Position numbers and translations under genes: made by a program
The notes under the pieces: generated by a model
Database searches by the model: none
Told to the model about the DNA's origin: nothing
What the model saw: only the letters and a program-made list of their open reading frames with translations
In this document: one piece after another, positions 1 to 8,604 of the stretch
Layout of the letters: every line of letters begins with the position of its first letter
Position numbering within the stretch: the stretch's first letter is position 1
From: Streptomyces albireticuli
Lineage (GTDB): Bacteria; Actinomycetota; Actinomycetes; Streptomycetales; Streptomycetaceae
NCBI RefSeq assembly: GCF_002192455.1
Contig: NZ_CP021744.1
Coordinates: 3,688,001-3,752,000, forward strand
Length of the DNA: 64,000 nt
Direction of reading: 5' to 3'

Positions 1-230
1 GTGAACACGAACGGCTCGGGGCCGCGCACGATCGCCCCGTCCCCCACCCGGATCCGGCGCGGCTCCCCGCCACCGCCCGGGACGATCCACCCCTCGCCGC
101 GCAGCGGCACGCACAGCGTCAGATAGGCGTCGCCGGTGAAGCGCAGCGCCCACGGCGGGGACAGCACCGAGCCGCCGAACAGGGCGCCGTTGGCGCGCAC
201 ACCTCGCAACAGATCGTCGAACGGGTCCAT
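1..230 (-). CDS. AraC-family regulator, N-terminal part (cut by window edge)
   Basis: About 76 codons are visible, starting ATG at 230 and running off the left end. The protein begins MDPFDDLLRGVRANGALFGG and continues with a jelly-roll-like stretch (LTLCVPLRGEGWIVPGGG). That is the usual cupin_6 N-terminus of actinobacterial AraC-type regulators; the DNA-binding C-terminus lies outside the window. It is divergent from an NmrA-type oxidoreductase at 336, a common arrangement in which the regulator controls the neighbouring oxidoreductase. The family call rests only on the sensor domain, so another cupin protein is possible. Confidence 0.7.
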   Translation of the reverse strand, partial: MDPFDDLLRGVRANGALFGGSVLSPPWALRFTGDAYLTLCVPLRGEGWIVPGGGGEPRRIRVGDGAIVRGPEPFVF

Positions 231-335
231 GGCCTCACGATATGCGGCCGGGCCGAAGGCCGTTCGTACGGACGCACATGGCCGCCGGACGGACGTCCAT
301 GGTGCGCGGGCTCCGCACGGGGTTGGCTGGAACAC

Positions 336-1262
336 ATGACGACGACGAAGAACACAGCGGACAAGACGGCCTCCAAGAACTCCGAGGTCTCCACGGGCTC
401 CACGGGCTCCACGGGCTCCACGGGCTCCACGGGCTCCACGGAAACGGTCCTGGTGCTCGGCGCGACCGGGAAGACGGGCCGCCGCCTGGTGCGCCGGCTG
501 CGCGCGGACGGCGTGCCCGTACGGGCCGCTTCCCGCTCCGGCGAGGTGCGCTTCGACTGGGCGGAACCGGCCACCTGGGCGGACGCGTTGACGGGCGCGA
601 CGGCGGCCTACGTCATCGCCTCCGACGAACACCCGGACGCCGTGGGCCCCTTCGTCGAGCAGGCCGTGGCCGCCGGCGTCGGCCGCTTCGTGGTCCTGTC
701 CGGGCGCGGCATCGACCTCGTGGGCCCGGACTTCGGGCAGGGCATGGCCGCCGCGGAGCGCGCCGTACGCGAGTCCGGCGCCCGGTGGTCGGTCATCCGC
801 CCCAACAACTTCGCCCAGAACTTCGACGAGGACCTCTGGCGCGAGCCGCTCCGCGACGGCCGCCTCGCCCTGCCCATCGGCGACGTCCACGAGCCCTTCG
901 TCGACGCCGACGACGTCGCGGAGGTCGCGGCGGCCCTGCTCACCCAGGACGGGCACGACGGGCAGGTGTACGAGCTGTCGGGCCCGCGCGGCCTGTCCTT
1001 CCGCGAGGCGGCCGAGCAGATCGCGCGCGCCGCGGGCCACCCGATCACGTACGTGGAACTGACCCCGGAGGAGTACGAGGCGGACCTGCGGGCCTCCGGC
1101 TGGCCGGAAGCGGCGGTGAAGGCGTTCAGCGCGCTGTTCGCGCTGCATCGCACGGGGGTGACGGCCGCGCCGGTGGACGGGGTGCGGCGGGTGCTGGGGC
1201 GCGAGGCGGCGTCGTTCGAGGCGTATGTGGAGCGGGGGGTTGGGGCGGGGGCTTGGTCCTGA
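336..1262 (+). CDS. NmrA-family NAD(P)-binding oxidoreductase
   Basis: The 308-residue protein has a Rossmann motif GATGKTG at residues 42-48 and the atypical-SDR layout of NmrA/HSCARG proteins, including a central RPNNFAQNF segment. These proteins bind NAD(P) and act as reductases or redox sensors; the substrate is unknown. Residues about 19-35 are a run of Gly-Ser-Thr repeats encoded by a 9-bp DNA tandem repeat. The run sits before the fold and probably forms a flexible leader. The start at 336 is the first in-frame ATG; no strong ribosome site is seen, so a later start just before the Rossmann strand cannot be excluded. It is divergent from the AraC-type gene. Confidence 0.85.
   Translation: MTTTKNTADKTASKNSEVSTGSTGSTGSTGSTGSTETVLVLGATGKTGRRLVRRLRADGVPVRAASRSGEVRFDWAEPATWADALTGATAAYVIASDEHPDAVGPFVEQAVAAGVGRFVVLSGRGIDLVGPDFGQGMAAAERAVRESGARWSVIRPNNFAQNFDEDLWREPLRDGRLALPIGDVHEPFVDADDVAEVAAALLTQDGHDGQVYELSGPRGLSFREAAEQIARAAGHPITYVELTPEEYEADLRASGWPEAAVKAFSALFALHRTGVTAAPVDGVRRVLGREAASFEAYVERGVGAGAWS
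389..441 (+). repeat. 9-bp in-frame tandem repeat (Gly-Ser-Thr)
   Basis: The unit ctccacggg is repeated about six times with no interruption. It encodes (GST)n in the NmrA-type protein. Because the unit is a multiple of three, slippage would change the leader length without breaking the frame. Confidence 0.9.
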
Positions 1263-1330
1263 CGGGGGTGGGGGCCGGCGGGTGGGTGCGGCGGCGGGTG
1301 CGGGTGGGGGTGGGTGCGGCGGGTGCGCCT

Positions 1331-1516
1331 GCGGCGGGCCTTTTCCCCACCCCGCCCCTTCCCGAACCGGGGCTCCGCCCCGGACCCCGGTCCTCAAACT
1401 CCCCCAGCTACCGCTGGGAGGTGCCCCCAGACGGGCTGATTTGTTGCCCGGAACCGGGGGTCCGGGGGCTTGCCCCCGGTTCCGGGAAGGGGCGGGGCGG
1501 GGAAAAAGGCCCGCCG
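1331..1516. repeat. Streptomyces intergenic palindromic repeat, copy 1 (composite)
   Basis: This fills most of the 334-bp gap between the NmrA-type gene and the HhH-GPD gene. Outer arms are inverted: ggcgggccttttcccc near 1333 pairs with ggggaaaaaggcccgcc near 1500-1515, and cgccccttcccg pairs with cgggaaggggcg. Inside, the block tcctcaaac...gacgggctgattt seen in copy 2 is interrupted by a smaller palindromic segment (cccccagctaccgctgggagg). It thus looks like one repeat inserted into another. It can fold as a long hairpin and may end transcription. No gene is seen in this gap. Confidence 0.8.
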
Positions 1517-1596
1517 CAGGCGCAACCCCGCCCCCGACCCCCACCCCGCACCCACCAAGACGTGCCGCCCCCGCCCCCAGGGCTGATCATCGAAAG

Positions 1597-2199
1597 ATGG
1601 ACGACACCCTTCACCTCGCGCAGCAGCCCGACGCCGACGCCCTCCTCACCCGCAGCCCCCTCGCCACCCTCACCGGCATGCTCCTCGACCAGCAGATCCC
1701 CATGGAGTGGGCCTTCTCCGGCCCGTACACGATCGCGACGCGGATGGGCCACGACGACCTGGACGCCCACGAGATCGCCGCGTACGACCCCGAGGCGTTC
1801 GCCGCGCTGCTGTCGGAGAAGCCGGCCGTGCACCGCTACCCGGGGTCGATGGCCAAGCGGGTCCAGCAGCTGTGCCAGTACCTCGTGGAGCACTACGACG
1901 GGGACGCGAGCGCGGTGTGGCGTGACGTGGACAGCGGGAAGGAGCTCCTGGGGCGGCTGAAGGCGCTGCCCGGGTTCGGTGAGCAGAAGGCCCGGATCTT
2001 CCTGGCGCTGCTGGGCAAGCGGCTGGGGGTGCGCCCGGAGGGCTGGCGGGAGGCGGCGGGGGCGTACGGCGAGGAGGGGTCGTACCGCTCGGTCGCGGAC
2101 ATCACCGGGCCCGGGTCGCTCACCAAGGTGCGGGCGCACAAGCAGGAGATGAAGCGGGCGGCGAAGGCGGCCAAGGAGGCCGGGGGCGCCAAGGGGTGA
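1597..2199 (+). CDS. HhH-GPD base-excision repair protein
   Basis: 200 residues from the ATG at 1597. The sequence has the helix-hairpin-helix-GPD layout: LLDQQIPMEWAF near the N-terminus, the hairpin LKALPGFGEQKARIFLALL in the middle and a C-terminal lid. Members of this actinobacterial family are annotated as base-excision DNA glycosylases related to EndoIII/AlkA; the exact lesion is unknown. The frame is open upstream to 1225, but that stretch is repeat DNA, so 1597 is chosen as the true start. It is convergent with the B3/4 gene. Confidence 0.85.
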   Translation: MDDTLHLAQQPDADALLTRSPLATLTGMLLDQQIPMEWAFSGPYTIATRMGHDDLDAHEIAAYDPEAFAALLSEKPAVHRYPGSMAKRVQQLCQYLVEHYDGDASAVWRDVDSGKELLGRLKALPGFGEQKARIFLALLGKRLGVRPEGWREAAGAYGEEGSYRSVADITGPGSLTKVRAHKQEMKRAAKAAKEAGGAKG

Positions 2200-2213
2200 G
2201 CCCCCGCCGGGCG

Positions 2214-2909
2214 TCAGCGGACGAGGCGGGTGACCGCGCGCAGCTCCGGGGCCCGCTCACGCAGCCGGGCCAGGAGGTCCTCGGCCGCCGCGTCGAGCGC
2301 GTCGAGCGGCATGGGGTCGAGCCGTTCGAGGAGGAACAGCGCGCGGGTCGTGGTCTCCGTGATCCGGGTCCGCACGCACTGGCGGTGGTTCCAGCGGCGG
2401 CAGGTGACGCCGAGGTCGTCGCACCAGACGACCTCGCCGGGCTCGGGGTGCTCCACGGCCGGCTCGCCGCTCGCGGCGGTGTCGAAGCGCTCGTCGCCCA
2501 CGGCCCGGACCAGGCGCGGGGCGCCCGCGTACGCGTCGAGGTCCTCGCCGCCGACCGGGAGACGGTGGGCGACGGAGACGGCGTTGTAGGCGTCGACGAG
2601 GAGGTTGACCTCGGGCAGGCCGGCGGCGGCCCGGCGGGCGAGGGCCTCGGCGCTGTTGCGGGTGCGGCCAGGTCTGGCGCCGAACGCGGTGTACGCCTGC
2701 CGCCAGGCGGCGATGTGCGGCTCGGCGGTCACGTCGAGCCCGGCGGCGCCGTCCGCGGCCTCCTTGAGCAGGCCGCGCGACCAGGCGTCGGTCGGGCCCG
2801 TCGGCAGCCCGTCCGCGGCGATCACCAGGACGGCGAGGTCGGGCCGCAGCGCGCGCACGGCCTCGTCGACCCGCACGCTCCCGGCCACCGCGTCGAGATC
2901 CATGGTCAT
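2214..2909 (-). CDS. B3/B4 tRNA-binding domain protein
   Basis: 231 residues from the ATG at 2909; a GTG at 2939 is an alternative. The B3/4 fold is recognisable from FGARPGRTRNSAEALARR and LPEVNLLVDAYNAVSVAHRLP, the part of bacterial PheT beta subunits that contacts misacylated tRNA. Stand-alone B3/4 proteins are thought to edit or bind aminoacyl-tRNA; the substrate here is unknown. A ggaaag Shine-Dalgarno-like site lies before the chosen start. It is divergent from an XRE-cupin regulator, a pairing often seen in actinomycetes, which suggests the regulator controls it. Confidence 0.85.
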   Translation of the reverse strand: MTMDLDAVAGSVRVDEAVRALRPDLAVLVIAADGLPTGPTDAWSRGLLKEAADGAAGLDVTAEPHIAAWRQAYTAFGARPGRTRNSAEALARRAAAGLPEVNLLVDAYNAVSVAHRLPVGGEDLDAYAGAPRLVRAVGDERFDTAASGEPAVEHPEPGEVVWCDDLGVTCRRWNHRQCVRTRITETTTRALFLLERLDPMPLDALDAAAEDLLARLRERAPELRAVTRLVR

Positions 2910-3104
2910 GGGGGCACCCGCTTTCCGGAACACGTTCACTTCAGATCAGTCGCTTTGATGAAATCGACGGTAGCATCGAATGACCGTGGCCGGGGAAAAG
3001 CCCTCCGAGGCGGCTTCGCGCGGCTTCGTTGCGTAGCGTCTCCTCGACGCGCGTCTCCACCGGACGCGTCTTCACGAGCACGAGCGGCAGGGCGGACGGC
3101 AGGG

Positions 3105-3722
3105 ATGAGCGACAGCACGGCGGACGACCGACCGGGTGACGAGCGGGCCCCGGGGCGGCCCGGCGACGACCGGACCGTGATGGAGGCGGTCGCCGCCCGC
3201 GCCCGCGCGCTCCGTAAGGAGCGCGGCTGGAGCCTGGACGCCCTGGCCGCCCGGGCGCGCGTCAGCAAGGGCATGCTCGTCGCCCTGGAGAACGGGCGTT
3301 CCAACCCCAACCTCGCCACCCTGATCCGGCTCTGCGACGCCTTCGCCGTGCCGCTCACGGACCTGCTCCAGCAGCCCGCGACGCCGCTCCTGGCGCCGTC
3401 GCCGCCCGAGGAGCAGCCGGTGCTGTGGACCGGCCCGGACGGCGGCACGGGCAGGCTGCTGACCGGCGCCGCCCAGCCCGTCGGCGCCGAGCTGTGGCAC
3501 TGGCGGCTCGCGCCCGGCGAGGAGCACCACAGCGAGGCCCACCTCGCGGGGACGGTCGAGCTCCTGCACGTGCTGAGCGGGACCCTCACCGTCACGGTCG
3601 GCGGGCAGGAGACCGTACTGCCGGAGGGGCACGGGCTGCGCATGGCGGGCGACCACCCGCACGGCTACGCCAACCGCACCGGCGAGGAGGTCGTCTACAC
3701 GGGCGTCGTGCTCGTACCCTGA
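3105..3722 (+). CDS. XRE-family regulator with C-terminal cupin sensor
   Basis: 205 residues from the ATG at 3105 (aggg just upstream). Residues about 25-85 form the helix-turn-helix (RARALRKERGWSLDALAARA, then VSKGMLVALENGRSNPNLATL). Residues about 130-200 form a cupin with the EEHHSEAH metal-site type segment and a GHGLRMAGDHPHGY strand. Such proteins repress or activate in response to a small ligand bound in the cupin. The divergent B3/4 gene is the likely target. It ends 28 bp before the convergent HerA-like gene. Confidence 0.9.
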   Translation: MSDSTADDRPGDERAPGRPGDDRTVMEAVAARARALRKERGWSLDALAARARVSKGMLVALENGRSNPNLATLIRLCDAFAVPLTDLLQQPATPLLAPSPPEEQPVLWTGPDGGTGRLLTGAAQPVGAELWHWRLAPGEEHHSEAHLAGTVELLHVLSGTLTVTVGGQETVLPEGHGLRMAGDHPHGYANRTGEEVVYTGVVLVP

Positions 3723-3749
3723 CCCCCGCCCCGATCGTTCGCCCCGGTC

Positions 3750-5324
3750 TCAGCGGCGGCGCCGGCGGGTCGTGCCGAAGAGCGAACGGGTGATCTCCCG
3801 GCCGATCTGGGTGCCGACCGAGCGGGCGAGGGACTTGAACACACCGCTGCCGACGACCTGTTCGACGAGCGAGGGTTCCGGCCGCTTCGCCTCCGGCCGC
3901 CTCGCGGGCTCCTCCGGCGGCGCTTCGGCCGGAGCCGCCCCGGCCGCCGCCGTGAGTTTCTCGTACGCCGATTCGCGGTCCACAGCCTGTGCATAACGTC
4001 CGTACGGTTCCGACGCCCGGACCGCGCCCTCCAGCGCCGCCGCGTCCACCGGCCCCATCAGCGACCGCGGCGCCCGCAGCCGGGTCGCCGCGACCGGCGT
4101 CGGCGCGCCCTTCTCGCTCAGCACCGTGACCACCGCCTCGCCCGTGCCGAGCCCGGTGAGCACCTCCTCCAGGTCGTACGGCGAGACCGGGAACGTCGAC
4201 ACCGTCGCCTTGAGCGCCTTCGCGTCGTCCGGCGTGAAGGCCCGCAGCGCGTGCTGCACCCGGCTGCCGAGCTGGCCCAGCACATCGGCGGGCACGTCGC
4301 GCGGCGACTGCGTGACGAAGAAGATCCCGACGCCCTTCGAACGGATCAGCCGCACCGTCTGCGTGATCGACTCCAGGAACGCCTTGGACGCGCCCTTGAA
4401 GAGCAGGTGCGCCTCGTCGAAGAAGAACACCAGCTTGGGCCGGTCCAGGTCGCCGACCTCGGGCAGCCCCTGGAAGAGGTCGGCGAGCAGCCACATCAGG
4501 AACGTCGAGAACAGCTGCGGTCGGTCCTGGACGGCCGGGAGTTCGAGCACCGAGACGGTGCCGCGCCCGTCCGGCGCGGTGCGCAGCAGCTCCGCCGTGT
4601 CGAACGCGGGCTCGCCGAAGAACGGCCCCGCGCCCTGCTGTTCGAAGGCGGTGAGCGCGCGCAGGATGACGCCCGCGGTCTGCGAGGACAGCCCGCCGAT
4701 GCCCTTCAGCTCCGGCCTGCCCTCGTCCGACGTCAGGAAGGCGACGACGGCCCGCAGGTCCTTGAGGTCGATCAGCTCCAGGCCCTTGCCGTCCGCGTAG
4801 TGGAAGATCAGGCCGAGCGACTGCTCCTGCGTCGGGTTGAGCCCCAGGACCTTGGCCAGGAGCACGGGCCCGAAGTCGGTGACCGTCGCGCGCAGCGGTA
4901 CGCCCGTACCGATGCCGCCGAGCGCGTAGAACTCCGTGGGGAAGCCGGCCGGTGACCAGTCCTGCCCCACCTCCGCGGCCCGCTGCCGGACCTTGTCGCC
5001 CTCGGCGCCGGGGGCCGAGATCCCGGAGACGTCGCCCTTGATGTCGGCCAGGAAGACGGGAACACCCTGGTCGGACAGCTGTTCGGCGAGCAGTTGGAGG
5101 GTCTTGGTCTTGCCCGTGCCCGTGGCGCCCGCGACGAGGCCGTGGCGGTTGAGCACGGCGAGCGGCACCCGCACCGGGACGTCGGGCCGGCAGCCCAGGC
5201 CCGTGCCGTCCGGCCAGAGCAGGGCGCCCAGATCGAGCGCGGGTCCCTCGAACACGTAGCCCTCGGCGATGCGTGTGACGGAATCGGCGCCGGAAGGGGC
5301 CGGGGAAGAAGGGCTGCGGCTCAT
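3750..5324 (-). CDS. HerA-like ATPase (DUF853 family)
   Basis: 524 residues, ATG at 5324. Walker A GATGTGKT is at residues 66-73, Walker B is LVFFFDEAHLLF near residue 290, and the sensor segment GVGIFFVTQSPRDVP follows. This is the DUF853/HerA-type ATPase family, related to DNA-pumping motors such as HerA and FtsK; the biological role in Streptomyces is not settled. The C-terminus carries a low-complexity Ala/Pro/Glu stretch and ends in a basic RRRRR run. The gene is divergent from the 98-residue protein at 5413 with under 90 bp between. Confidence 0.9.
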   Translation of the reverse strand: MSRSPSSPAPSGADSVTRIAEGYVFEGPALDLGALLWPDGTGLGCRPDVPVRVPLAVLNRHGLVAGATGTGKTKTLQLLAEQLSDQGVPVFLADIKGDVSGISAPGAEGDKVRQRAAEVGQDWSPAGFPTEFYALGGIGTGVPLRATVTDFGPVLLAKVLGLNPTQEQSLGLIFHYADGKGLELIDLKDLRAVVAFLTSDEGRPELKGIGGLSSQTAGVILRALTAFEQQGAGPFFGEPAFDTAELLRTAPDGRGTVSVLELPAVQDRPQLFSTFLMWLLADLFQGLPEVGDLDRPKLVFFFDEAHLLFKGASKAFLESITQTVRLIRSKGVGIFFVTQSPRDVPADVLGQLGSRVQHALRAFTPDDAKALKATVSTFPVSPYDLEEVLTGLGTGEAVVTVLSEKGAPTPVAATRLRAPRSLMGPVDAAALEGAVRASEPYGRYAQAVDRESAYEKLTAAAGAAPAEAPPEEPARRPEAKRPEPSLVEQVVGSGVFKSLARSVGTQIGREITRSLFGTTRRRRR

Positions 5325-5400
5325 GCATCACTCCCGGTATGCGGCTGATTGTCACCTTCGCACTCCCGTGCCGTGGCTGCGCTCGGAGCCGGTTGCCCGG

Positions 5401-5413
5401 TAGGCTTTCCGTG
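5401..5413 (+). promoter_or_regulatory. Putative -10 box of a leaderless transcript
   Basis: The hexamer taggct fits the Streptomyces TAnnnT -10 pattern. It ends seven bases before the GTG start at 5413, so transcription would begin at or near the start codon. No convincing ribosome site exists between them. No clear -35 hexamer is seen. Confidence 0.4.
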
Positions 5414-5709
5414 TGATCTTCAAGCGCATCGGAAACGGGCGGCCGTACCCCGACCACGGCCGGGAGAGCACCCGGCAGTGGGCGGACGTCGCCCCCCGCC
5501 CGGTGCGGCTCGACCAGTTGGTGACCACCAAGCAGCAGCTCGACCTCGAGACCCTGCTGGCCGAGGACTCGACGTTCTACGGCGATCTGTTCGCCCACGT
5601 CGTGAAGTGGCAGGGCGACCTCTATCTGGAGGACGGCCTGCACCGCGCGGTGCGCGCCGCGCTCCAGCAGCGCCAGGTGCTGCACGCCCGCGTGCTCGAA
5701 CTGGGCTGA
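5413..5709 (+). CDS. Conserved 98-residue protein with a DGLHR motif
   Basis: 98 residues from the GTG at 5413. It ends with GDLYLEDGLHRAVRAALQQRQ, which resembles the D-G-x-H-R segment of ParB/sulfiredoxin-fold proteins. I recall close homologues across Streptomyces annotated as hypothetical or as VapB-type antitoxins, but no toxin gene sits beside it. A hexamer taggct at 5401-5406 lies seven bases before the GTG, the spacing expected for a -10 box driving a leaderless mRNA. The function is unknown. Confidence 0.8.
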   Translation: MIFKRIGNGRPYPDHGRESTRQWADVAPRPVRLDQLVTTKQQLDLETLLAEDSTFYGDLFAHVVKWQGDLYLEDGLHRAVRAALQQRQVLHARVLELG

Positions 5710-5846
5710 TTTCGAACGGGCCCCAGGCCCTCGAACAGGCTGCCGCCGGAGGGTTTCCGGCCGTTGTTCGGCCTTTCGGGTTGGGGCGCGCGCAACCCAT
5801 TGATCATTTAGTAGGCAGCGGCCCCACCCCGCACTACGCTGCGCCC

Positions 5847-6503
5847 ATGAGCATGCTCACCCCTCCCGGCATGGGTGGAAAGTACCGCATCACGGGCCGT
5901 CGGTTCCCGCACATGCGCCGCCCCAGAAACCGCCGCCGGATCGTGCTCGCCGTGGCCGCCGCGGCCACGGCGCTCGCGCTGGCCGGATGGGGCACGCTCC
6001 AGCTCGTCGACGTCTTCTCGGGCGGCAGCGCCGACGAGACGACGCAGGCGGCGCACGGCAAGGGAACGCAGGGCACGAAGAGCGGCAAGGAAGGCAAGGA
6101 AGACTGCAAGGCCGTGCCCAGGGCACTGCCGAAGCCCGACGAGATCACCGTCAACGTCTACAACGCCACACCACGCGGCGGGCTCGCCAAGGCCACCGCC
6201 GACGAGCTCCGCAAGCGCGGCTTCAAGGTCGGCAAGTGGGAGAACGCCCCCGCCCTCTACGACCGTAAGGTCGAGGGCACGGGGCTGCTGCTGGGCGCCC
6301 CGGAGGCCGTCGACGGGGCGCTGAAGGTGCTCGGCACACAGCTCGCCGGCACCCAGGTCAAGAACGATCAGCGGACGAACGGCGAGGTCGATCTGATCAT
6401 CGGCGCGCAGTTCAAGGAGCTCACGCCGCGGCAGGATGCCGACCGGGCACTGACGGCGCTGGGCGGGCAGCCGAAGCCGATGGAGACCCCGGCGAAGTGC
6501 TGA
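5847..6503 (+). CDS. LytR C-terminal-domain membrane-anchored protein
   Basis: 218 residues from the ATG at 5847. A basic cytoplasmic stretch (residues about 12-35) is followed by one transmembrane helix (IVLAVAAAATALALAGWGTL). A charged linker follows, then a LytR_C domain (ITVNVYNATPRGGLAKATAD through VDLIIGAQF). The domain is found at the end of LytR-CpsA-Psr wall-polymer ligases and alone in actinobacteria, where its role outside the membrane is not known. The hexamer tacgct at 5835-5840 ends six bases before the ATG, suggesting another leaderless mRNA. Confidence 0.88.
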   Translation: MSMLTPPGMGGKYRITGRRFPHMRRPRNRRRIVLAVAAAATALALAGWGTLQLVDVFSGGSADETTQAAHGKGTQGTKSGKEGKEDCKAVPRALPKPDEITVNVYNATPRGGLAKATADELRKRGFKVGKWENAPALYDRKVEGTGLLLGAPEAVDGALKVLGTQLAGTQVKNDQRTNGEVDLIIGAQFKELTPRQDADRALTALGGQPKPMETPAKC

Positions 6504-6616
6504 AGCACGGGGCGCGGAGCACGTGACCCCGCGCGCCCGGCCGCACACGCGCGTACGGACCGGCGGTAGGCCGGCCCGTACGCGCTTCGCGCTGTGCTGG
6601 TGGTGCGGCGGGTGGG

Positions 6617-7251
6617 TCAGCCCGCGGTGCCGTACATGCGGTCGCCCGCGTCGCCGAGGCCCGGGACGATGTAGCCGTCCTCGTTGAGGCGCTCGTCCAC
6701 GGAGGCGGTGACCACGGTCACCGGCGCGCCCGCGAGCTCGCGCTCCATGATCTCGACGCCCTCGGGGCGGCCAGCAGGGTGATCGCCGTGACGTCGTCCG
6801 CGCCGCGCTCGATCAGCTCGTTGATCGCCGCGACCAGGGTGCCGCCGGTGGCGAGCATCGGGTCCAGGACGTAGACCTGGCGGCCCGAGAGGTCCTCCGG
6901 CATGCGCGTCGCGTAGGTCTCCGCCTTGAGGGTCTCCTCGTTGCGGATCATGCCCAGGAAGCCCACCTCGGCGGTCGGCAGCAGCCGGACCATGCCGTCG
7001 AGCATGCCGAGGCCGGCGCGCAGGATCGGCACCACCAGGGGGCGGGGGTGGGACAGCTTCACGCCGGTGGTCGCCGTGACCGGGGACTCGATGGCCACCT
7101 CCTCGGTGCGCACGTCGCGCGTGGCCTCGTAGGCGAGCAGGGTGACCAGCTCGTCGGCGAGACGCCGGAAGGTGGGGGAGTCGGTGCGCTTGTCGCGCAG
7201 GGTGGTGAGCTTGTGCGCCACCAGGGGGTGGTCGACGACGTGGATCCGCAT
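6617..7251 (-). pseudogene. upp: Uracil phosphoribosyltransferase, frameshifted near the 3' end
   Basis: From ATG 7251 the frame encodes a normal UPRT ([20 protein letters not shown]), including the PRPP-binding loop [11 protein letters not shown], up to ITLLAAP. The frame then changes and runs to a false stop near 6718. If one base is added in the G-rich stretch around 6764-6770, the reading continues as [20 protein letters not shown] to the stop at 6617-6619. That gives a protein of 211 residues, the family's usual length. The enzyme salvages uracil to UMP with PRPP. A single missing base in a homopolymer is more likely a sequencing error than decay, but as written the gene is broken. Confidence 0.9.
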
Positions 7252-7452
7252 GACACCGACATTAACCGAGCTTTCGGGCACCAGCTCCCGCGCGGTCGGC
7301 ACCGGCGCCTCCCATGGGGAGCCGATGAACGTTCAAAGTCTCCGACAGGTCTGTCGCCGCACTGGCATCAAACCACCACTTAGGGGGAAAGTGGGCACGT
7401 ACGCCCGGTCTGTCTCGCCGGGCGAGGACCTCGGCGCGAGGTGGTGCTGCCC

Positions 7453-7707
7453 ATGGCTGACCGAGAGACCCACGAGAATCCCGACGCGGCGGACCGGGCG
7501 GGCCCGGCGGATCCGCCCCCGGGCGCCGCGGGAGGCGCCGCGGGAGACGCTCCCGGGCGCGAGAGCGACACGGAGCGCAGACGCAGACGGGCCCAGTTCC
7601 TCCGCGAGCTGAACGAGGCCAAGGAGCTCCGGGAGCGGGTGCAGCCCCGCCGGGCCCGGGCCGCGCGGATGCGCCAGCAGATGCGGATGCGGACCTTCCG
7701 GTGGTGA
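7453..7707 (+). CDS. Small charged hypothetical protein
   Basis: 84 residues from the ATG at 7453, with gaggtgg seven bases before it. The N-terminal half is Asp/Pro/Ala/Gly-rich. The C-terminal half is strongly basic and probably helical (TERRRRRAQFLRELNEAKEL, then RRARAARMRQQMRMRTFRW). No domain is recognised. It lies between upp (divergent) and the TadA-partner gene. The good ribosome site supports translation; the function is unknown. Confidence 0.6.
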   Translation: MADRETHENPDAADRAGPADPPPGAAGGAAGDAPGRESDTERRRRRAQFLRELNEAKELRERVQPRRARAARMRQQMRMRTFRW

Positions 7708-7924
7708 TCCGGGGGTGGTCCGGCGGTGATCCGGGGTGGTCCGGGGGTGACACGCCCGTCCCGATGTCGTCCGTAAGGCCCCCACGTGAGGCACATCTCT
7801 TCGGACTGCTGCACGACGCAGCGCGGAAGACCTCTCGCAACGGCCCGCTTTCTGCCACGATTCCGAGTGGGCGGGGTGGTCCCCGTCCGGCCCGGCAACG
7901 CCTATGACCAGTGGGAGAGTCACG

Positions 7925-8452
7925 GTGTACTTCGCCGCACTGCTCGCGCGCACCGAAGACGGGTGGCAAGCGAGCGACACAGACCTCGACAACGTGGAAA
8001 CCCTGTCCGACTTCGCCGACCTGGCCCGCGAGACCGCGGTCGACGACGACACGGTCCTGGTGTTCATCGAGCAGGAGGACGCCTGGTTCGGTGTCGTCCG
8101 GGTGGACGGCGAGGACGACCCCCGTATCTACCTCTCGGACGCCGCCGCGGCCAGCCGGAGCTCCTACGGGGCCCTGCTGGCCGACGAGCTGCTGGGCCGG
8201 GACGACATCACGGAGGACCTGGACAGCCTCCCGGACCTCGACGGCACGGAGGACGGCGAACCGGAGCCGGCGGAGGACGAGGCCGACGCCCCGGACGCCG
8301 CCCCGCCGGTGCCCGCCGGGCCGCTGGGCGACGGCCAGATCCTCGCCGACCTCGGCATGGGCGAGCGCGAGCTCAACGCCCTCAGCGAGGACGCCCTCGG
8401 CGAGATCGCGGACCTGCTCGGCTGCACGGACGTCCTGGAGGCCGTCCGCTGA
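7925..8452 (+). CDS. tRNA adenosine deaminase-associated protein
   Basis: 175 residues from the GTG at 7925, with gggagag five bases upstream; an ATG at 7904 is the alternative. The protein is acidic (MYFAALLARTEDGWQASDTD), with a variable Glu/Asp/Pro middle and a conserved end (LGMGERELNALSEDALGEIA). I recognise the actinobacterial family named tRNA adenosine deaminase-associated protein from its constant position just before tadA. The name is positional; the biochemical role has not been shown as far as I know. Confidence 0.85.
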   Translation: MYFAALLARTEDGWQASDTDLDNVETLSDFADLARETAVDDDTVLVFIEQEDAWFGVVRVDGEDDPRIYLSDAAAASRSSYGALLADELLGRDDITEDLDSLPDLDGTEDGEPEPAEDEADAPDAAPPVPAGPLGDGQILADLGMGERELNALSEDALGEIADLLGCTDVLEAVR

Positions 8453-8604
8453 CGGCCGCCGCCGCGCCCGCGCGGCCGCATCCCGTGACGTCCCCGCCCG
8501 GCCCCCGCGGGGACGGCTCCTCGTCGGCGCCCCAGCCGCCGGGCACGACGGCCGGACACCGTGCCCGCGCGCACCCGGGCACGGCCCTCGCGCACACTGG
8601 TGCG

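Noticed and set aside
389..441. CRISPR-like repetition
   Set aside because: Adjacent units without spacers, in frame within a gene. No array with spacers or cas genes was found anywhere in the window.
5413..5709. A toxin-antitoxin pair including the 98-residue protein
   Set aside because: No PIN-domain or other toxin frame adjoins it; the neighbours are housekeeping genes in a conserved order.
7703..7750. Two roughly 21-bp direct repeats (ggtgatccggggtggtccgg) after the 84-residue gene
   Set aside because: Short, imperfect and very G-rich; likely simple-sequence drift. No folding or regulatory meaning is apparent.
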